Assembly: GCF_017353185.1 (NCBI RefSeq)
Contig: NZ_JAFMYV010000001.1
Coordinates: 620,001-684,000, forward strand
DNA from: Fibrella rubiginis
GTDB lineage: Bacteria > Bacteroidota > Bacteroidia > Cytophagales > Spirosomataceae
Length of the DNA stretch: 64,000 bases
Direction: 5' to 3'
The notes under the pieces are model-generated. The model was given only the letters and a program-made list of their open reading frames with translations, did not search any database and was not told the DNA's origin. Below are positions 1 through 9,202 of the stretch, one piece after another; the stretch's first letter is position 1, and each line of letters opens with the position of its first letter. The translations under genes and the position numbers were made by a program.

Positions 1-1023
1 GCGCAGGAAAAAGCAGAAGCCCTGCGGAAAGCCGGCGAAACAATTCCAGATTTCACGTTTGCCGTTAACCTGCCTGCGTTTCTGATCGTATGGGTGGTTA
101 CCTACATCCTGGTGAAGGGTATCAAAGAAGCCGCCAGCACCAACAACGTGATCGTCATTGTGAAGGTAGCCACGGTTATTTTCGTCATCGTTGCCGGTGC
201 ATTCTACGTGGAAAGTGCCAACTGGACTCCTTTCATTCCCAATCCGGTGGTTGACAAAACAGGTCAGACGCACTACGGTTTCGACGGTATCGTGACGGCA
301 GCGGGCATCGTGTTCTTTGCCTATATCGGTTTCGACGCCGTTTCGACGCAGGCGGGGGAAGCCATCAACCCCAAGAAAGATGTTCCCTTCGCTATCATCG
401 CCTCGCTTATCATCTGCACCGTACTCTACATCCTTGTATCGCTGGTGCTGACAGGTATGGTGCGCTACGATGCGCTGGACCTGAAAGCCCCTGTGGCGCA
501 GGCTTTCGCCGACAAAGGGCTTACCTGGGCGGTGTACCTGATCACGATTGCCGCCATTGCCGGACTTACCTCCGTAATGCTGGTGATGATGCTGGGACAA
601 ACCCGGATTTTCCTGGGCATGGCTAAAGACGGTCTGCTCCCGAAAAACCTGTTCGCCTCGATTCACCCGACGTTTAAAACGCCCTGGAAAAGCACGATTT
701 TGGTGGGTGGTATTGTCTCGACAGTGGCCGCCCTGACGCCTATTGATAAGGTATCGGAACTCTGTTCGTCGGGTACGCTGCTGGCCTTTGCCATGATCTG
801 CGGCGCGGTGTGGCTGTTGCGCGTGCGTGAGCCAAACCTGGAACGCCCCTACAGAACGCCCGCCCTGCCGGTGGTGGCCACGTTGGGTATCTGCGCCAAC
901 CTGTACCTGATGTATCACCTCCGTACCGACACCAAACTCACGTTTGTGATCTGGTGTACGCTGGGCGTAATCGTCTATTTCCTTTATAGCCGCCGCCACA
1001 GTAACCTGAATAATCAGGAGTGA
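1..1023 (+). CDS. APC-family amino acid permease, 5' end outside window
   Basis: The reading frame is open from the first base, so only the C-terminal 340 residues are present. An internal GTG at 94 could be mistaken for the start. The protein is a chain of hydrophobic segments with the APC (CAT/YhdG-like) signature: a GFDAVST segment, a PFAIIASLI helix, and a loop ending in GMAKDGLLPKNL before the next membrane helix. The family consists of inner-membrane proton-coupled amino-acid importers. Substrate cannot be told from sequence. A strong hairpin follows the stop codon and is shared with the convergent susD gene. Confidence 0.9.
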   Translation, partial: AQEKAEALRKAGETIPDFTFAVNLPAFLIVWVVTYILVKGIKEAASTNNVIVIVKVATVIFVIVAGAFYVESANWTPFIPNPVVDKTGQTHYGFDGIVTAAGIVFFAYIGFDAVSTQAGEAINPKKDVPFAIIASLIICTVLYILVSLVLTGMVRYDALDLKAPVAQAFADKGLTWAVYLITIAAIAGLTSVMLVMMLGQTRIFLGMAKDGLLPKNLFASIHPTFKTPWKSTILVGGIVSTVAALTPIDKVSELCSSGTLLAFAMICGAVWLLRVREPNLERPYRTPALPVVATLGICANLYLMYHLRTDTKLTFVIWCTLGVIVYFLYSRRHSNLNNQE

Positions 1024-1041
1024 TGCAGACGTAGTGCTATC

Positions 1042-1079
1042 AAAAAGCCCGGTTACTCATGGAGTGACCGGGCTTTTTC
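1042..1079. terminator. Bidirectional hairpin terminator between permease and susD
   Basis: A 17-bp stem (AAAAAGCCCGGTTACTC and its complement) with a 3-nt loop has A-rich and T-rich ends. It can therefore act as an intrinsic terminator on both strands, for the permease (plus) and susD (minus). Confidence 0.85.
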
Positions 1080-1109
1080 TATAATGGGTATAAAGGTTAA
1101 TCACCCGCG

Positions 1110-2753
1110 CTAATACCCCGGATTTTGCGCCAGCTTTGGGTTAGCCTGCACCTCTTTTAGTGGAATAGGCAAAAACAGGTTGCGGTCGGCATAGCGGCGT
1201 TCCTGCACCGACGTGTAGGTATATGTCAGCTTGCCGCCGGCGTCGCGGGTGATGCTCACGCCCCGAACAGGCTGATTCTCTGTCTGGGCCGCAATGCCCC
1301 ACCGGCGCACGTCGTAGTAGCGGTGCTCTTCGTAGGCTAGTTCCACCTGTCGTTCACGGCGGATGCGGTCGCGCATCTGGCTTTGCGACAGTCCCGTTGG
1401 CAGGGGCGGCATTTTGGCGCGGACACGTAGCTGGTTCACCGCATCGTAGACACTGGCATCGGGACCAACGGCTTCATTTTGGGCTTCGGCGTAGTTCAGC
1501 AGCACTTCGCCCAACCGGAAATAAATCCACGGCGACTGGCTACCCACCGAGGCACTGAACGCCCGGTTTTCGTTGATAAACTTACGCAGGTAATAGCCCG
1601 TCAGCGAGGTGTTGAAGGGTTCGGGGCCATCGGGGCTGTCTTTACCACCCGGCATGAACGTCTCCACGGCCCGGCCCCGGTAGGGGGCGCCGTTGTAGAG
1701 TACCGTGGCGTAGAAACGGGGGTCGCGGTTCACATACGGGTTTTGCGGGTCGTAGCCCGATGAAGCATCGGTGATGGCCTTGCCCGACGTGGTTTCGTAA
1801 CTGTCTACGAGGTTTTGCGTGGGCATGTTGCCCGCCCAGCCGCCGTAACCGTTGGGGCCATTCCAGCGTTCGAGGTTGATGTAGCTGTCGGTGCCCGTTG
1901 TCTGCGTGCGGTCCAGAATAATCTCCTGATTACGAGGCGTTAGAAATAGCTGTTGGTAATCGGGGTAGAGCGAATAGCGGTTGAGGCTAACTACTGCTTT
2001 GGCGGCGGTGGCGGCCTGTGCCCAGGTGGCCGAGGGGCCGTAGGCAGGACTGGCAGCATAGAGCAGCATCCGGGCTTTCAGGGCCAGAGCCGCTCCTTTC
2101 GTGGCCCGCCCCAGATCGGCGTCGCCATATTGGACGGGCAGCAGGGCGGCAGCTTCGTCGGCCTCTTTCACCACAAAATTGATGCACTCCTGCACCGTAT
2201 TGCGCGTCACCTGCGTAAAGTCGGACCCCAGGGCGAAGGACTGCGTGATGAGGGGTACCCCGCCGTAGTTGCGCACGAGGTCGAAGTAGCGATAGGCCCG
2301 CAAAAACTTCATTTCGCCTGTGTGCTGATTGCGGAGGTCGGTGCTGAGATTGGGCACCGAAGCAATCTTCTCGAAGAACGTGTTGGCGTCTTTGATATAG
2401 CGGTAGTTCTTGGCCCAGGGGTTCATGTTGCCGTTGTATTCTGCCGCGCCGCTACTCAAGATGCCCAGATTGGATGGGGAAAGCTCGCTTTTATTGATCG
2501 TCCAGACGCCGTAATCGTGCTTGAACATCGACTCGTCGGAGGCCGATGCCCACATTACTTCGTCGCCGTTCCAGTTGAAGCCGAAGCCCAAATCGCGGTA
2601 TTTGGAGTTGACAAACGCCGACACCAGGTTGGCATCGGTCCAGACCACATCGCCACTAAGCCGGTCGATGGGCTGCTTGTCGAGGATGTCGTGGTTGCAG
2701 CCAGCCACGCAGAGGGCAGCCAGCAGCAGGGTACTATATAAGATCGTTTTCAT
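1110..2753 (-). CDS. SusD/RagB family outer-membrane lipoprotein
   Basis: 547 residues. The N-terminus has a lipoprotein signal ending in the lipobox LCVAGC (Cys19), so the mature protein is lipid-anchored on the outer membrane. The body matches SusD/RagB: an N-terminal helical half with LRAYRYFDLVRNYGGVPL and a C-terminal half with RRERQVELAYEEHRYYDVRRWG, both typical of the family. SusD proteins form a lid on the SusC transporter and bind the glycan or peptide substrate. The gene lies 14 nt downstream of susC in the same transcript. No glycoside hydrolase or sigma/anti-sigma pair is adjacent in the window, so the substrate is unknown. Confidence 0.95.
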   Translation of the reverse strand: MKTILYSTLLLAALCVAGCNHDILDKQPIDRLSGDVVWTDANLVSAFVNSKYRDLGFGFNWNGDEVMWASASDESMFKHDYGVWTINKSELSPSNLGILSSGAAEYNGNMNPWAKNYRYIKDANTFFEKIASVPNLSTDLRNQHTGEMKFLRAYRYFDLVRNYGGVPLITQSFALGSDFTQVTRNTVQECINFVVKEADEAAALLPVQYGDADLGRATKGAALALKARMLLYAASPAYGPSATWAQAATAAKAVVSLNRYSLYPDYQQLFLTPRNQEIILDRTQTTGTDSYINLERWNGPNGYGGWAGNMPTQNLVDSYETTSGKAITDASSGYDPQNPYVNRDPRFYATVLYNGAPYRGRAVETFMPGGKDSPDGPEPFNTSLTGYYLRKFINENRAFSASVGSQSPWIYFRLGEVLLNYAEAQNEAVGPDASVYDAVNQLRVRAKMPPLPTGLSQSQMRDRIRRERQVELAYEEHRYYDVRRWGIAAQTENQPVRGVSITRDAGGKLTYTYTSVQERRYADRNLFLPIPLKEVQANPKLAQNPGY

Positions 2754-2767
2754 GGTGTTTGGGGTGG

Positions 2768-5700
2768 TTATAGCCGTATGTTCAGACCAACATTAACGAG
2801 CCGCTGTTGTGGGTAAGACCAGCCAAGCGACGAGCCGGCTTCGGGGTCGATGGTTTTGAGCTGATCGATGGTGAACAGGTTAAACGCGCTGACATAAACG
2901 CGCACCGACTGAATCTTGGCTTTCGACAGCAGCGTGGTAGGCAGGGTATAGCCTAACTCCACGTTTTTCAGCCGGACGAAACTGGCGTTTTTCAGCCAGT
3001 ACGTGTTCGGATAAGCCCCGTTGACGCTGTCGTACATCTTGGCGGCCACCCGCGGAAAGGTGCCGTCAGTGTTATCGGGACGCCAGCGGTTGGCCGCATC
3101 TGCCGCGAAAAAGTTGCCCGTTGACCCCGATTCCAGCAGCAGATACTGGCTTACCCGCGCCTGCCCCTGCACCAGTATGTTCAGGCTCAAACCGCGGTAG
3201 CTAACGCTGAGAGGCAGGCCGTAGACAATTTCCGGAACGCTGGTGTAGGGAGGCCGAATCCGGTCTTTCTCGTCAATCACGTTGTCGCCGTTCACATCCT
3301 CGAAACGCAGGTCGCCCGGCCCGGCCCCCAACACGTGCGGGTAGGCGTCTACCTCAGCCTGCGTACGGAAAATGCCGATGCTGCGGTAGAGCAGCCCGCC
3401 GTAGCTGACGTCGCTCAGGGCGCTGCCTTCCTGTCGCTGGTAGGCTGGCAGGTTGGTGACTTCATCCAGAAATACCACCCGGTTGCGGGCGTAGGTGAAG
3501 TTCACCCCAACCGACGTGTTAACCGGCCCGAAGGAATTGTTGTGCGTCAGTTGCGCGTCGAAACCTTTGTTGGTCAGAATGCCAATGTTTTCGTTGGGTA
3601 GGGTCAGGCCCGTATAATCGGGCACCGACTGGTTGCGGCGCGTCAGAATGTTATTCCGCCGCGTTGAAAAGACATCGAACGTCAGGTTCAGTTTGCCGTT
3701 GAAAAGCTGGGCGTCAATGGCCAGGTTGGCCGTGCGGGCTGTTTCCCAGGTCACGTTGGGGTTGGCCTCTACCCCCGACGACAACCCCGGCTGCCGCCCT
3801 CCGGTTGGCCCCAGAAAATACCCCTGATCGAAGGTAAAGGCCGACAGGTACTGGTATTGCGCAATGCGGTCGTTGCCCAGCAGGCCGTAAGAGGCCCGCA
3901 ATTTCAGGCTATTAATAAAGCCTGTACCCGACGACTTAAACCACGGCTCTTCTGAGATGCGCCACCCCGCCAGAATAGCCGGAAAAAAGCCGAACCGTTT
4001 GGCCTGCGCAAAATTATACGAGCCGTCGTAACGTCCCTGAATTTCAAGCAGGTAGCGGTCCTGATAATTGTATTGCAGACGTCCGAAGTAGTTTTGCCGG
4101 GCCGATTCAAATGCCGCGCCATTGGCCTGTGCGCCGGTTTCGCTGCCGGCAAACAACTGGTCGATGGCGGTGCTCAGAAAGCCGTTTCGGAACGCCTCGA
4201 AATTATCGCTGCGGTAGGTGCTTTGCTCGTAGGCCAGAAACCCGCTGACTCCGTGAACGCCAAATTGCCGGTCGTAGCCCACCCGTCCGTTGAGCGTGAT
4301 CTGGGTGACGTTGGCCTGCGTTTCGCTGAGCCCGGCGTTGTTGTCCTGGTTCAGTTGCGGGTCGTAGGTGTTGGCCTGGGCGTTGTAGTTGTAGGTAGTC
4401 CAGGGAATGCGAAACGTTCTGTTGAACTGAAACAGCTTATCCACCGCCACGAACCCATCCACATACAACCCCGGCACGAACGGGACGTTCTCGCGGGCGC
4501 GGAGGGTAGTGTTGAGGTAGGTACGCCGGTCGCGCTGGTTGCCCAGGGCGTCGGTCACCTGCAACACCGGGTTGCGGCCCTGATCGGTGCCGGAGCCGGG
4601 CAGGCCGTTGGGGTAGCGGTCAACCAGGGTGGGGTAAGCGCGGAGGGCATAGCGAAAGATCCGGGCGGCGCTGTCGAGGGGGTAGTTGCGGTCTTCCTGC
4701 CGCCCGTTGAGGTCGAGTCCGAAGGTCAGGTTCTTGCCCGCATTGGCGTCGATGTTGGCCCGCAGGCTGTATTGGTTGTAGTTGGCGGTGCCGTTTCGGT
4801 AGATGCCGTCCTGATACAGATTACCCACCGACACGAGGTACCGCACGTCGTCGTTGCCCCCGCTGATACCCAGCGTATGGCGGTGTTGGGGCGAAACGGG
4901 CTTTAGAATGGCCTTCAGCCAGTTGGTGTTTGGGTAGTTGATGGGGTCCGAACCGTTCCGGAATTTCTCAATCTCGGCGGTAGAGTATCGGCTGTTCAGC
5001 CCCTGCGACGGGTCGGTGTAGTAGTTGATTTCGTTCAGGATCTGCGCATACGTGGCGGCGTCGGCCATTTGCGGGATCCGTGTCGGCGATGAAAACCCCT
5101 GGTTAAAATTATACGTCACCTGGGGCTTGCCTTTTTTGCCCCGCCGTGTCGTCACCAAAATAACGCCGTTGGCGGCCTGCGCCCCGTAAATGGACCCGGA
5201 GGCATCTTTTAGAATAGAAACGCTCTCAATCTCATTCGGATCCAGCCGGTCCAGCCCCCCCAGTCGGTTGGCTACGCCGTCGATGACAATAAGCGGGTTG
5301 GTGTCGCCCAGGGTGCTTCGGCCCCGGATAAAAAACTGGGATCCGTCCCGGCCCGGCTCGCCGGAACGGTTCAGCGCAATCAGGCCCGGTGTGCGACCTA
5401 CGAGCGAGTTGGCGACGTTGGGTTGCGGACTTTGCACAATGTCGCGCCCCGAAATGTCGGCCACCGCGCCGGTGAGCGACGAGCGTTTTTGCGTACCATA
5501 GCCCACTACCACTACTTCGCTAAGCGCCAGTGCATCTTCTTTGAGTTGAATGGTCAGCGAGGTTTGATTGCCCACCGGGATGTCCTGCGCCGCGTACCCC
5601 ACAAAGCTGACGGTCAGCGTAACGGTGCGGTCGGGGATAGTAAGGGAAAAGGTACCGTTCAGATCGGTCGTGGTACCCCGGTTGGTGCCCTTTTGGAGGA

Positions 5701-5869
5701 TCGTCACGCCGGGCAGGGCCTCGCCGTCGGTGGTGGTTACGGTGCCGGTGATAACTGACCCGGCGGTGGGTGGGGTGGCGGGCGATTGTGCCCGCGCGGG
5801 ACTAAGACAGAGTGCCTGACAAGTACACAGCAGGCACCACAGAAAGCGGGTGCGCAGAAAAGCAGTCAT
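2768..5869 (-). CDS. SusC/RagA family TonB-linked outer-membrane protein
   Basis: 1033 residues from the ATG at 5869. An in-frame upstream start at 5971 would add 34 residues before a good signal peptide (TAFLRTRFLWCLLCTCQALC...), so I prefer 5869. After the signal come a carboxypeptidase-regulatory-like repeat (about residues 35-115, GTVTTTDGEALPGVTI), the SusC motif SEVVVVGYGTQ, a plug domain with PLIVIDGV and SVSILKDASGSIYGAQAANGVILVTT, and a long beta-barrel. It imports oligomeric nutrients across the outer membrane using TonB energy together with the SusD encoded next to it. The N-terminal STN domain seen with anti-sigma signalling is absent, suggesting no FecR-type regulation. Confidence 0.95.
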   Translation of the reverse strand: MTAFLRTRFLWCLLCTCQALCLSPARAQSPATPPTAGSVITGTVTTTDGEALPGVTILQKGTNRGTTTDLNGTFSLTIPDRTVTLTVSFVGYAAQDIPVGNQTSLTIQLKEDALALSEVVVVGYGTQKRSSLTGAVADISGRDIVQSPQPNVANSLVGRTPGLIALNRSGEPGRDGSQFFIRGRSTLGDTNPLIVIDGVANRLGGLDRLDPNEIESVSILKDASGSIYGAQAANGVILVTTRRGKKGKPQVTYNFNQGFSSPTRIPQMADAATYAQILNEINYYTDPSQGLNSRYSTAEIEKFRNGSDPINYPNTNWLKAILKPVSPQHRHTLGISGGNDDVRYLVSVGNLYQDGIYRNGTANYNQYSLRANIDANAGKNLTFGLDLNGRQEDRNYPLDSAARIFRYALRAYPTLVDRYPNGLPGSGTDQGRNPVLQVTDALGNQRDRRTYLNTTLRARENVPFVPGLYVDGFVAVDKLFQFNRTFRIPWTTYNYNAQANTYDPQLNQDNNAGLSETQANVTQITLNGRVGYDRQFGVHGVSGFLAYEQSTYRSDNFEAFRNGFLSTAIDQLFAGSETGAQANGAAFESARQNYFGRLQYNYQDRYLLEIQGRYDGSYNFAQAKRFGFFPAILAGWRISEEPWFKSSGTGFINSLKLRASYGLLGNDRIAQYQYLSAFTFDQGYFLGPTGGRQPGLSSGVEANPNVTWETARTANLAIDAQLFNGKLNLTFDVFSTRRNNILTRRNQSVPDYTGLTLPNENIGILTNKGFDAQLTHNNSFGPVNTSVGVNFTYARNRVVFLDEVTNLPAYQRQEGSALSDVSYGGLLYRSIGIFRTQAEVDAYPHVLGAGPGDLRFEDVNGDNVIDEKDRIRPPYTSVPEIVYGLPLSVSYRGLSLNILVQGQARVSQYLLLESGSTGNFFAADAANRWRPDNTDGTFPRVAAKMYDSVNGAYPNTYWLKNASFVRLKNVELGYTLPTTLLSKAKIQSVRVYVSAFNLFTIDQLKTIDPEAGSSLGWSYPQQRLVNVGLNIRL

Positions 5870-6018
5870 TATACGTAGTGGTTTATTCGTGTTTAATTCA
5901 GTTGTACGATTGTTGTTCGTATTAAAACGACTTAATCTATAGAGTGTTCTTAATACATTGGCAATGGACACACCAACTAACAGGAAGCTGTTTTTGTGCC
6001 ACCGGTGTTACCTATACA

Positions 6019-6046
6019 CGGGTTACTGCCGTACGGCAGTAACCCG
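6019..6046. promoter_or_regulatory. 28-bp perfect palindrome upstream of aldehyde dehydrogenase
   Basis: The half-site CGGGTTACTGCCGT is followed immediately by its exact complement, giving 28 bp with no loop. It ends 17 nt before the dehydrogenase ATG and lies in the divergent gap between susC and that gene. The lack of a loop and of a T-tract fits a dimeric repressor operator better than a terminator. This is an inference. Confidence 0.5.
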
Positions 6047-6063
6047 GCACACTCCACTCGCTC

Positions 6064-7419
6064 ATGATCTTCCAGACCACAAACCCATACACCGGCGAAC
6101 ACCTCGCCCAGTACCCTGCCTACACCAACGCCGACATCGAAACCCGGCTGGAAAGGGCGGCAACGCAGTTTGCCGACTGGTCCATGCGGTCGTTTCCGTA
6201 CCGGTCCGACTGTTTTAGGCGGCTGGCGGTGGTGTTGCGTCAAAAGCAGGAGCAACTGGCTTTGCTGATGACCCACGAAATGGGCAAAATCCTGACTGAG
6301 TCGCGGGGGGAGATCGAGAAGTGCGCGGCACAATGTGAGCACTACGCCACCCATGCCGAGGCCTTTTTACGTCCCGAAGCCATTGACACTGAGGCCCAGA
6401 TGAGCGGTATCAGTTACGAACCGGTGGGCGTGGTATTGGGTATTATGCCCTGGAATTTTCCATTCTGGCAGGTGTTTCGCTACGCCGTTCCCGCCCTGAT
6501 GGCGGGCAACGTGACCTTGCTGAAACCCGCTCCCAACACGCTGGGGTGCGGGTTAGCCATTGAAAACGCCTTCCGCGAAGCAGGTTTTCCCGACGGTGTG
6601 TTTGCCTGCCTGCCCGTAGACGTACCCGCCCTGCAACCCATCATTGCCGACAACCGGATCAACATGATCACCCTTACCGGCAGCGAACGGGCCGGTTCGT
6701 CGGTGGCCCAACTGGCGGGGGCGAGCATCAAAAAGTGCGTGCTCGAACTGGGTGGCTCCGATCCCCTGCTGGTGCTGGCCGACGCTGATCTGGAAGCTGC
6801 CGCTAAAGCCGCCGTGACCTCACGAATGAGTAATGCCGGGCAGGTATGCATTGCCGCCAAACGCTGGCTGGTGGAAGCCGCCGTGGCCGATGACTTCACC
6901 CACCGCGTGACTGACTTGATTCGCGCTATCCGGCAGGGCAACCCGCTGGACCCGGCTATTCAGATGGGGCCCATTGCCCGGCTGGACCTGGCCGATACAC
7001 TTCGGAAACAGCTGGCCGCCGCCCGGCAGCAGGGAGCCGAACTGCTCGTGGGCGGGCAGGGCGAAGGCACCCTGTTTGCACCTACGCTGCTCCGAAACGT
7101 ACAGGCCGACAACATCGCTTTTCGGGAAGAAACCTTTGGTCCTATTGCTGCCATCACCACCGTCCGCGATGCCGCCGACGCCGTGCGGCTGGCCAACGAG
7201 TCGCGCTACGGGCTTAGTGCCACTATCTGGACTGCTGACCTGGACCGCGCCGCCCAAGTGGCCCGGCAGCTACAGGTGGGCAGCGTTTTTGTCAACGCCG
7301 TGGTGCGTTCAGATGCCCGGCTGCCCATTGGCGGTGTAAAGAAATCGGGATATGGTCGTGAACTGGCACATACGGGCATCCGCGAGTTTTGCGCAACTAA
7401 AACGCTGTACGTTGCGTAA
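6064..7419 (+). CDS. NAD(P)-dependent aldehyde dehydrogenase, succinate-semialdehyde (Sad/YneI) type
   Basis: 451 residues, the length of the short Sad/YneI subgroup (about 460). Visible signatures are the cofactor-binding PWNFPFWQ (about 129-136), the catalytic glutamate in LELGG (Glu228) and the nucleophile in GQVCIAAKR (Cys262). It should oxidise succinate semialdehyde or a related aldehyde to the acid in the cytoplasm. It is transcribed alone, divergently from susC, with a 28-bp palindrome just ahead that may be its operator. The exact substrate is not proved by sequence. Confidence 0.9.
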   Translation: MIFQTTNPYTGEHLAQYPAYTNADIETRLERAATQFADWSMRSFPYRSDCFRRLAVVLRQKQEQLALLMTHEMGKILTESRGEIEKCAAQCEHYATHAEAFLRPEAIDTEAQMSGISYEPVGVVLGIMPWNFPFWQVFRYAVPALMAGNVTLLKPAPNTLGCGLAIENAFREAGFPDGVFACLPVDVPALQPIIADNRINMITLTGSERAGSSVAQLAGASIKKCVLELGGSDPLLVLADADLEAAAKAAVTSRMSNAGQVCIAAKRWLVEAAVADDFTHRVTDLIRAIRQGNPLDPAIQMGPIARLDLADTLRKQLAAARQQGAELLVGGQGEGTLFAPTLLRNVQADNIAFREETFGPIAAITTVRDAADAVRLANESRYGLSATIWTADLDRAAQVARQLQVGSVFVNAVVRSDARLPIGGVKKSGYGRELAHTGIREFCATKTLYVA

Positions 7420-7537
7420 TGGAATCAATACTTGCCTGTTAATTTAACCGTTATTAAACACCTTACCGTCCACGGTACCGTAGTATTGTGGCAAAATAAG
7501 GGGCGGTCGTCTCCTCTCCCTACGCCACATAGCGCTT

Positions 7538-8245
7538 ATGCAACTTCGTCAGATACGGTTTCTTATTGGCTTCTTTCAGGCTATCGCTGTTACGTCTTTT
7601 GCGCAGAATTCAGATGCCAACGTTCGGGTTGGGTTAGATGTAGTGGCTGGTATTCAGGTGTCTGATTACGGTCCCGTCAATGCCATCCTGACCCGCAATG
7701 GCTACAACGCCGTTCATGATAATAGTGCCCGTTTTGGTATTGGAGTGGCTCTGTGCGGTCCTCTCACGGGCAAACTGCCGGTGCGGCTGGGGTTTCAGGC
7801 GCTGATGAATACCAACGAAAACCTGTCGGGCAATAGCCGCACGGCGTTGACCGGGCTGAATACGCAGCTTAATCTGGAACTGGACGTGGTGAATAAAGGG
7901 GCGCTTATCATTGGTCCGCTCATTGGCATCGGTGTACTGACCTCCACTATTGAAGCCTCGAAAGACAATCAGGTGGGTGGTTTCAACAGCTACGTGGCCG
8001 GTAACGCCAAAGGTATTTCGCTGAACCACCTCACGTTTCCGCTCAACATGGGTGGGCGGGTCTGGCTACGGATGCGCAACAGTAGCACCAGGCAGCTGAA
8101 ACGGCAGGGATTTTTTCTGGCGGGGGGCTACATGCTGGGTCTCGACGGCCAAAACTGGTACTGGGCCAACAATGTCAGCCTGCCCAATGGTCCTAGCCTC
8201 AATGCGGGTGGCTGGTATGCCCAACTCGGTTTTGGCATACGGTAA
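7538..8245 (+). CDS. Secreted outer-membrane-like protein of unknown function
   Basis: 235 residues with an N-terminal signal (FLIGFFQAIAVTSFAQ) followed by glycine- and aromatic-rich alternating strands (VRVGLDVVAGIQVSDYG ... GGWYAQLGFGIR) typical of small outer-membrane beta-barrels of Bacteroidota. I do not recognise a named family. It stands between the aldehyde dehydrogenase and the sulfur module, on the same strand, with gaps of 118 and 59 nt. Confidence 0.7.
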   Translation: MQLRQIRFLIGFFQAIAVTSFAQNSDANVRVGLDVVAGIQVSDYGPVNAILTRNGYNAVHDNSARFGIGVALCGPLTGKLPVRLGFQALMNTNENLSGNSRTALTGLNTQLNLELDVVNKGALIIGPLIGIGVLTSTIEASKDNQVGGFNSYVAGNAKGISLNHLTFPLNMGGRVWLRMRNSSTRQLKRQGFFLAGGYMLGLDGQNWYWANNVSLPNGPSLNAGGWYAQLGFGIR

Positions 8246-8288
8246 CCTGATCGTGGCCCATCTCGCACAGAACTGCCCTCGGTTATCG

Positions 8289-8296
8289 TAGGTTTG
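8289..8296 (+). promoter_or_regulatory. Putative Bacteroidota -7 element (TAGGTTTG)
   Basis: TAGGTTTG fits the TAnnTTTG -7 consensus and ends 8 nt before the ATG at 8305, suggesting a very short leader. No good -33 TTG was seen at the expected distance. Confidence 0.4.
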
Positions 8297-8304
8297 CAGC
8301 CGTG

Positions 8305-9105
8305 ATGAACGTACAGGAACTGGCAGGATACACATCGGCAATTATAGTTGGGCTGGTCATTGGCCTGGCTGGCGGCGGGGGGTCTATCCTGACAGTACCC
8401 ATTTTCGTTTACATTTTTGGCATCCCAACCCTGCTGGCTACCACCTATTCGCTGTTTGTGGTGGGCACTACTTCACTGGTGGGGTCGGTGAATCATATCC
8501 TCAAAAAACGCGTCGATCTGCGCGTGACGGGCACGTTTGCCATACCATCGTTTGCGTCGGTCTACCTCAGCAGGCGGTACCTGGTGCCCGCCCTGCCCGA
8601 CCCGCTGGTGCAGTTCGGCACCGTGAGCCTGGCCAAAAGCGATGCCATGCTGCTGTTTTTTGCTTTCGTCATGCTCTTTGCCGCCCGCGCCATGATCCGG
8701 GCCAAACAGCCCGATGTAGGCATGGCCAACGACGGCAGAATTCGGTTTGGTTCGCTGGCGCTGGATGGGCTGGCCGTGGGGCTGCTCACGGGGCTAATCG
8801 GGGCCGGGGGGGGCTTTCTGATCGTACCCATGCTGGTGTTGCTGGCGGGGTTGCCCATTCACCGCGCCGTAGCCACGTCGGTGCTCATCATCGCGGTAAA
8901 CTCCTTCGTGGGCTTCCTCGGCGACGTGCAGCACGTATCCATGCGCTGGGGATTTCTGCTGCCCTTTACCGGCCTGTCTATCCTCGGCATCTTTTTGGGT
9001 ATGTATCTGTCGCGGTTCGTCGCGCCCGAAAAGCTGCGCAAAGGCTTCGGCTGGTTTGTGCTGACCGTGGCGGTTTATATGATTGTGCGGGAAGTGATAA
9101 AGTAG
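8305..9105 (+). CDS. TauE/SafE-family sulfite/sulfur anion exporter
   Basis: 266 residues from the ATG. A GTG codon immediately before it is a less likely start. Two homologous halves each begin with a glycine-rich membrane motif (GLAGGGGSILTVP near the N-terminus and GLIGAGGGFLIVPML in the middle), the hallmark of the TauE/SafE fold. The protein is expected in the inner membrane with about 8 helices and to export sulfite or related sulfur compounds. The next three genes (metallo-hydrolase/rhodanese and two YeeE/YedE proteins) support a role in sulfide or persulfide handling. Confidence 0.88.
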   Translation: MNVQELAGYTSAIIVGLVIGLAGGGGSILTVPIFVYIFGIPTLLATTYSLFVVGTTSLVGSVNHILKKRVDLRVTGTFAIPSFASVYLSRRYLVPALPDPLVQFGTVSLAKSDAMLLFFAFVMLFAARAMIRAKQPDVGMANDGRIRFGSLALDGLAVGLLTGLIGAGGGFLIVPMLVLLAGLPIHRAVATSVLIIAVNSFVGFLGDVQHVSMRWGFLLPFTGLSILGIFLGMYLSRFVAPEKLRKGFGWFVLTVAVYMIVREVIK

Positions 9106-9202
9106 ACCGCGTGAACCATCTCAAGCGGCGGTCTGTCAGCCTCTTCAGAACCCAAACATACCCCAACACTGTTTTCAAACAAGTACTGATTACGACTGAC
9201 TT

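Noticed and set aside
1953..2741. 262-codon open frame antisense to susD
   Set aside because: SusD has a lipobox and family motifs; the antisense frame is a shadow.
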